A stretch of 64,000 bases of DNA from an uncultured Prevotella sp. (lineage in GTDB: Bacteria > Bacteroidota > Bacteroidia > Bacteroidales > Bacteroidaceae). Positions 62,231-64,000 of this stretch are shown here, piece after piece. The notes beneath the pieces were generated by a model. It was not told the DNA's origin. It made no database searches and saw nothing but the letters and a program-made list of their open reading frames with translations. The stretch is taken from assembly GCA_900554695.1 (NCBI GenBank), contig USHV01000006.1:1-64000 (forward strand), given 5' to 3'. The first letter of the stretch is position 1. Each line of letters opens with the position of its first letter. A program made the position numbers and the translations under genes.

Positions 62231-62476
62231 ATGGACAAGAGAAATTTTGCGTTCGACAAGACCAATTTCATCATATTGGCAGTCGGAATGGTAGTCGTCA
62301 TTCTCGGATTCATTCTCATGAGCGGTTCAGGCTCCGACGAGCATGTCTTCTCTGAGGATATTTTCAGCGTGCGCCGCATCAAGGTTGCCCCCGTTGTATG
62401 TTTCTTAGGATTTGTTTCAATCATCTACGGCATCATCCGCAAGCCTAAAGACAATAATGCTGACCTGCCCGAATGA
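62231..62476 (+). CDS. DUF3098 family small membrane protein
   Basis: 81 aa with two transmembrane helices (about 11-31 and 52-69) joined by a short loop (EDIFSVRRIKVAP). The DKTNFIILAVGMVVVILGFILMSG start is typical of DUF3098. Unknown function; stop overlaps the uppP start (ATGA). Confidence 0.9.
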   Translation: MDKRNFAFDKTNFIILAVGMVVVILGFILMSGSGSDEHVFSEDIFSVRRIKVAPVVCFLGFVSIIYGIIRKPKDNNADLPE

Positions 62477-63312
62477 ATACATTAGAGACAATAATAATCG
62501 CGATAGTAGAGGGACTGACGGAGTTTCTGCCCGTGTCGTCCACCGGTCACATGATAATAGCCCAGAGCCTGCTCGGCGTGGAAAGCACGCCGTTTGTCAA
62601 GGCTTTCACGGTCATCATACAGTTCGGCGCCATCCTCTCGGTGATATGCCTGTACTGGAAAAAGTTTTTTTATCCAACGGCAGAGCGCGCCGGCGTCTCC
62701 TATTGGAAGGCAATGTACGACTTCTATGCCCGTCTGGTGGTGGGTGTTCTGCCTGCCGTGGTACTCGGACTGGCATTCAATGATTTCATAGAGTCGAATC
62801 TCGGTAACGTCACTCTCGTGGCTGTCATGCTCATCGTGGGAGGAGTGTTCATGCTCTTCTGCGACCGCATATTCAACAAAGGCAGCAAGGACACCAAGCT
62901 GACTTACAAGCGTGCCTTCACTGTCGGACTCATACAGTGCATCTCCATGATACCGGGTGTGTCGCGCTCTATGGCTACCATCGTTGGCGGAATGTCTCAG
63001 AGGCTCACCCGCAAGGCGGCAGCTGAGTTCTCGTTCTTCCTCGCCGTGCCTACAATGTTCGGCGCTACGTGCCTTGAGACATACAAGCTGATAAGCCATG
63101 GCGGCGGTTCGCTTCTCACTCAGGGCAACAATCTCGAGACTCTTCTGCTCGGTTCGGTTGTGGCATTCATCGTTGCCATTCTCGCCATAAAGTTCTTTAT
63201 CAGCTATGTGACGAAGTATGGCTTTGCCGCATTCGGATGGTATCGCATCATTGTCGGCATCATAATCATTGCCTGTGCATTGTGCGGCATAGAGTTGAAA
63301 ATGGTTGATTAA
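62473..63312 (+). CDS. uppP: Undecaprenyl-diphosphate phosphatase
   Basis: 279 aa polytopic membrane enzyme. Motifs EGLTEFLPVSSTGHMI near the N-terminus and IPGVSRSMATIVGGM near residue 155-170 are diagnostic of UppP/BacA, which recycles the C55 carrier lipid for peptidoglycan and glycan synthesis and confers bacitracin tolerance. Translationally coupled to the DUF3098 gene. Confidence 0.96.
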   Translation: MNTLETIIIAIVEGLTEFLPVSSTGHMIIAQSLLGVESTPFVKAFTVIIQFGAILSVICLYWKKFFYPTAERAGVSYWKAMYDFYARLVVGVLPAVVLGLAFNDFIESNLGNVTLVAVMLIVGGVFMLFCDRIFNKGSKDTKLTYKRAFTVGLIQCISMIPGVSRSMATIVGGMSQRLTRKAAAEFSFFLAVPTMFGATCLETYKLISHGGGSLLTQGNNLETLLLGSVVAFIVAILAIKFFISYVTKYGFAAFGWYRIIVGIIIIACALCGIELKMVD

Positions 63313-63321
63313 TTTGCCGTC

Positions 63322-64000
63322 ATGAATTTTCAGGAAGGAGAAATCATAGCGGTAAACAAGCCTTACGGCATGTCCAGCTTCGGCGCACTGGCAAGAGTGC
63401 GCTATCTCATTTCGCGTCGTCTCGGCGTGAAACGTGTTAAGATAGGTCATGCGGGAACTCTCGACCCACTGGCTACCGGCGTACTCATAATGTGCACGGG
63501 GCGTGCCACGAAGCGCATTGAGGAGCTTCAGGCCCACTCAAAGGAGTATACGGCTACGCTTCAGCTCGGTGCCACGACTCCGAGCTACGACATGGAGCAT
63601 CCTGTTGACGCCACTTATCCAACGTCGCACATCACGCGTGAGACCATAGAGTCGGTGCTCTCGCAGTTTGTGGGAGACGTCACGCAGGTGCCGCCGTCGT
63701 ACAGCGCGTGCAAGATAAACGGCAAACGCGCATACGAACTCAAGCGTAAGGGTAAGGACGTTGAGCTCACACCGAAAAACATACACATAGATTCCATCGA
63801 GCTGACAGATTTCGACGAGAAGACCATGCAGATGCGGATACGCGTCAATTGCGGCAAGGGTACATACATACGTGCCCTTGCACGCGACATCGGTCGTGCC
63901 TTGGGAAGCGGAGCTTATCTTACTGAGCTTTGCCGCACACGTGTCGGTGACAAGACGATAGACGATTGCCTGAAGCTCGACGAGGTGGAACAATGGCTTG
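63322..64000 (+). CDS. truB: tRNA pseudouridine-55 synthase, 3' end outside window
   Basis: Starts at ATG 63322, 9 bp after uppP, and runs open to the window edge (226 codons seen). NKPYGMSSF, the catalytic GHAGTLDPLATG (D48), LGATTPSYDME and GTYIRALARDIG are TruB signatures. Makes pseudouridine 55 in the tRNA T loop. Incomplete only because of the window boundary. Confidence 0.95.
   Translation, partial: MNFQEGEIIAVNKPYGMSSFGALARVRYLISRRLGVKRVKIGHAGTLDPLATGVLIMCTGRATKRIEELQAHSKEYTATLQLGATTPSYDMEHPVDATYPTSHITRETIESVLSQFVGDVTQVPPSYSACKINGKRAYELKRKGKDVELTPKNIHIDSIELTDFDEKTMQMRIRVNCGKGTYIRALARDIGRALGSGAYLTELCRTRVGDKTIDDCLKLDEVEQWL

Noticed and set aside
62482..63537. 351-codon open frame opposite uppP and truB
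   Set aside because: His/Glu-rich composition typical of an antisense frame; both overlapped genes are certain.

Overview
The window is a chromosomal segment from a Bacteroidales bacterium, most likely of the Prevotellaceae. Four things point there. Promoters repeatedly fit the Bacteroidetes form TTTG-N19/20-TAnnTTTG. Genes lack Shine-Dalgarno sequences. The type IX secretion system (T9SS) proteins PorX and PorW/SprE are present, with secreted cargo carrying T9SS-type C-terminal tails. Several genes belong to Bacteroidetes-restricted families (DUF4834, DUF4840, DUF4251, DUF3098, DUF1599). All family assignments come from reading the sequence; no database search was run.

Layout. 1-3000 is the end of an AT-rich integrative element beside tRNA-Lys. 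It holds an FkbH-like HAD gene flanked by inverted repeats, a structured leader and a tyrosine integrase. 3.1-6.6 kb: AI-2E transporter and tdk, divergent from rsmI and a coiled-coil lipoprotein. 7.2-12.9 kb: YeiH-type permease, a low-GC lgt, a large secreted glycoside hydrolase, tadA. 13.9-16.9 kb: two overlapping lipoprotein genes and a radical SAM gene. 18.7-20.6 kb: yraN-birA-pyrH. 20.8-22.6 kb: psd-pssA-DUF4834, divergent from dnaE and followed by trxA. 27.8-35.9 kb: a tightly packed leftward gene string aroA - small membrane protein - metal ABC permease - porW - porX - tsaE. 36.8-44 kb: tRNA-Pro, T9SS-cargo GH76 and endonuclease I, a DUF4251 lipoprotein, an sRNA candidate, secreted GH130. 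44.2-50.2 kb: DUF4840-exoA and a DUF1599 - DoxX - tpiA - SPOR - folE operon in which the DoxX and tpiA reading frames are fused. 51-59.5 kb: cca, an RND efflux operon, lpxA. 60.4-64 kb: a radical SAM gene and ftsX-DUF3098-uppP-truB, with truB cut by the window end.

The most unusual feature is non-coding. Eight intergenic regions, about 4-10 kb apart, carry arrays of a degenerate 22-bp unit with almost no phase slip. Representative units are GCGAAATGGGCTTTTTCG and GCGATATAGGCTTAATCG plus four variable bases. The arrays sit inside larger MITE-like elements. One subfamily (13.1 and 41.8 kb) has two end-to-end alignable copies of equal length with a conserved hairpin. Another (27.0, 36.2 and 59.7 kb) is bounded by palindromes resembling ArgR boxes. 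The architecture recalls minisatellite-containing MITEs known from Porphyromonas, but the sequences here are not ones I recognise.
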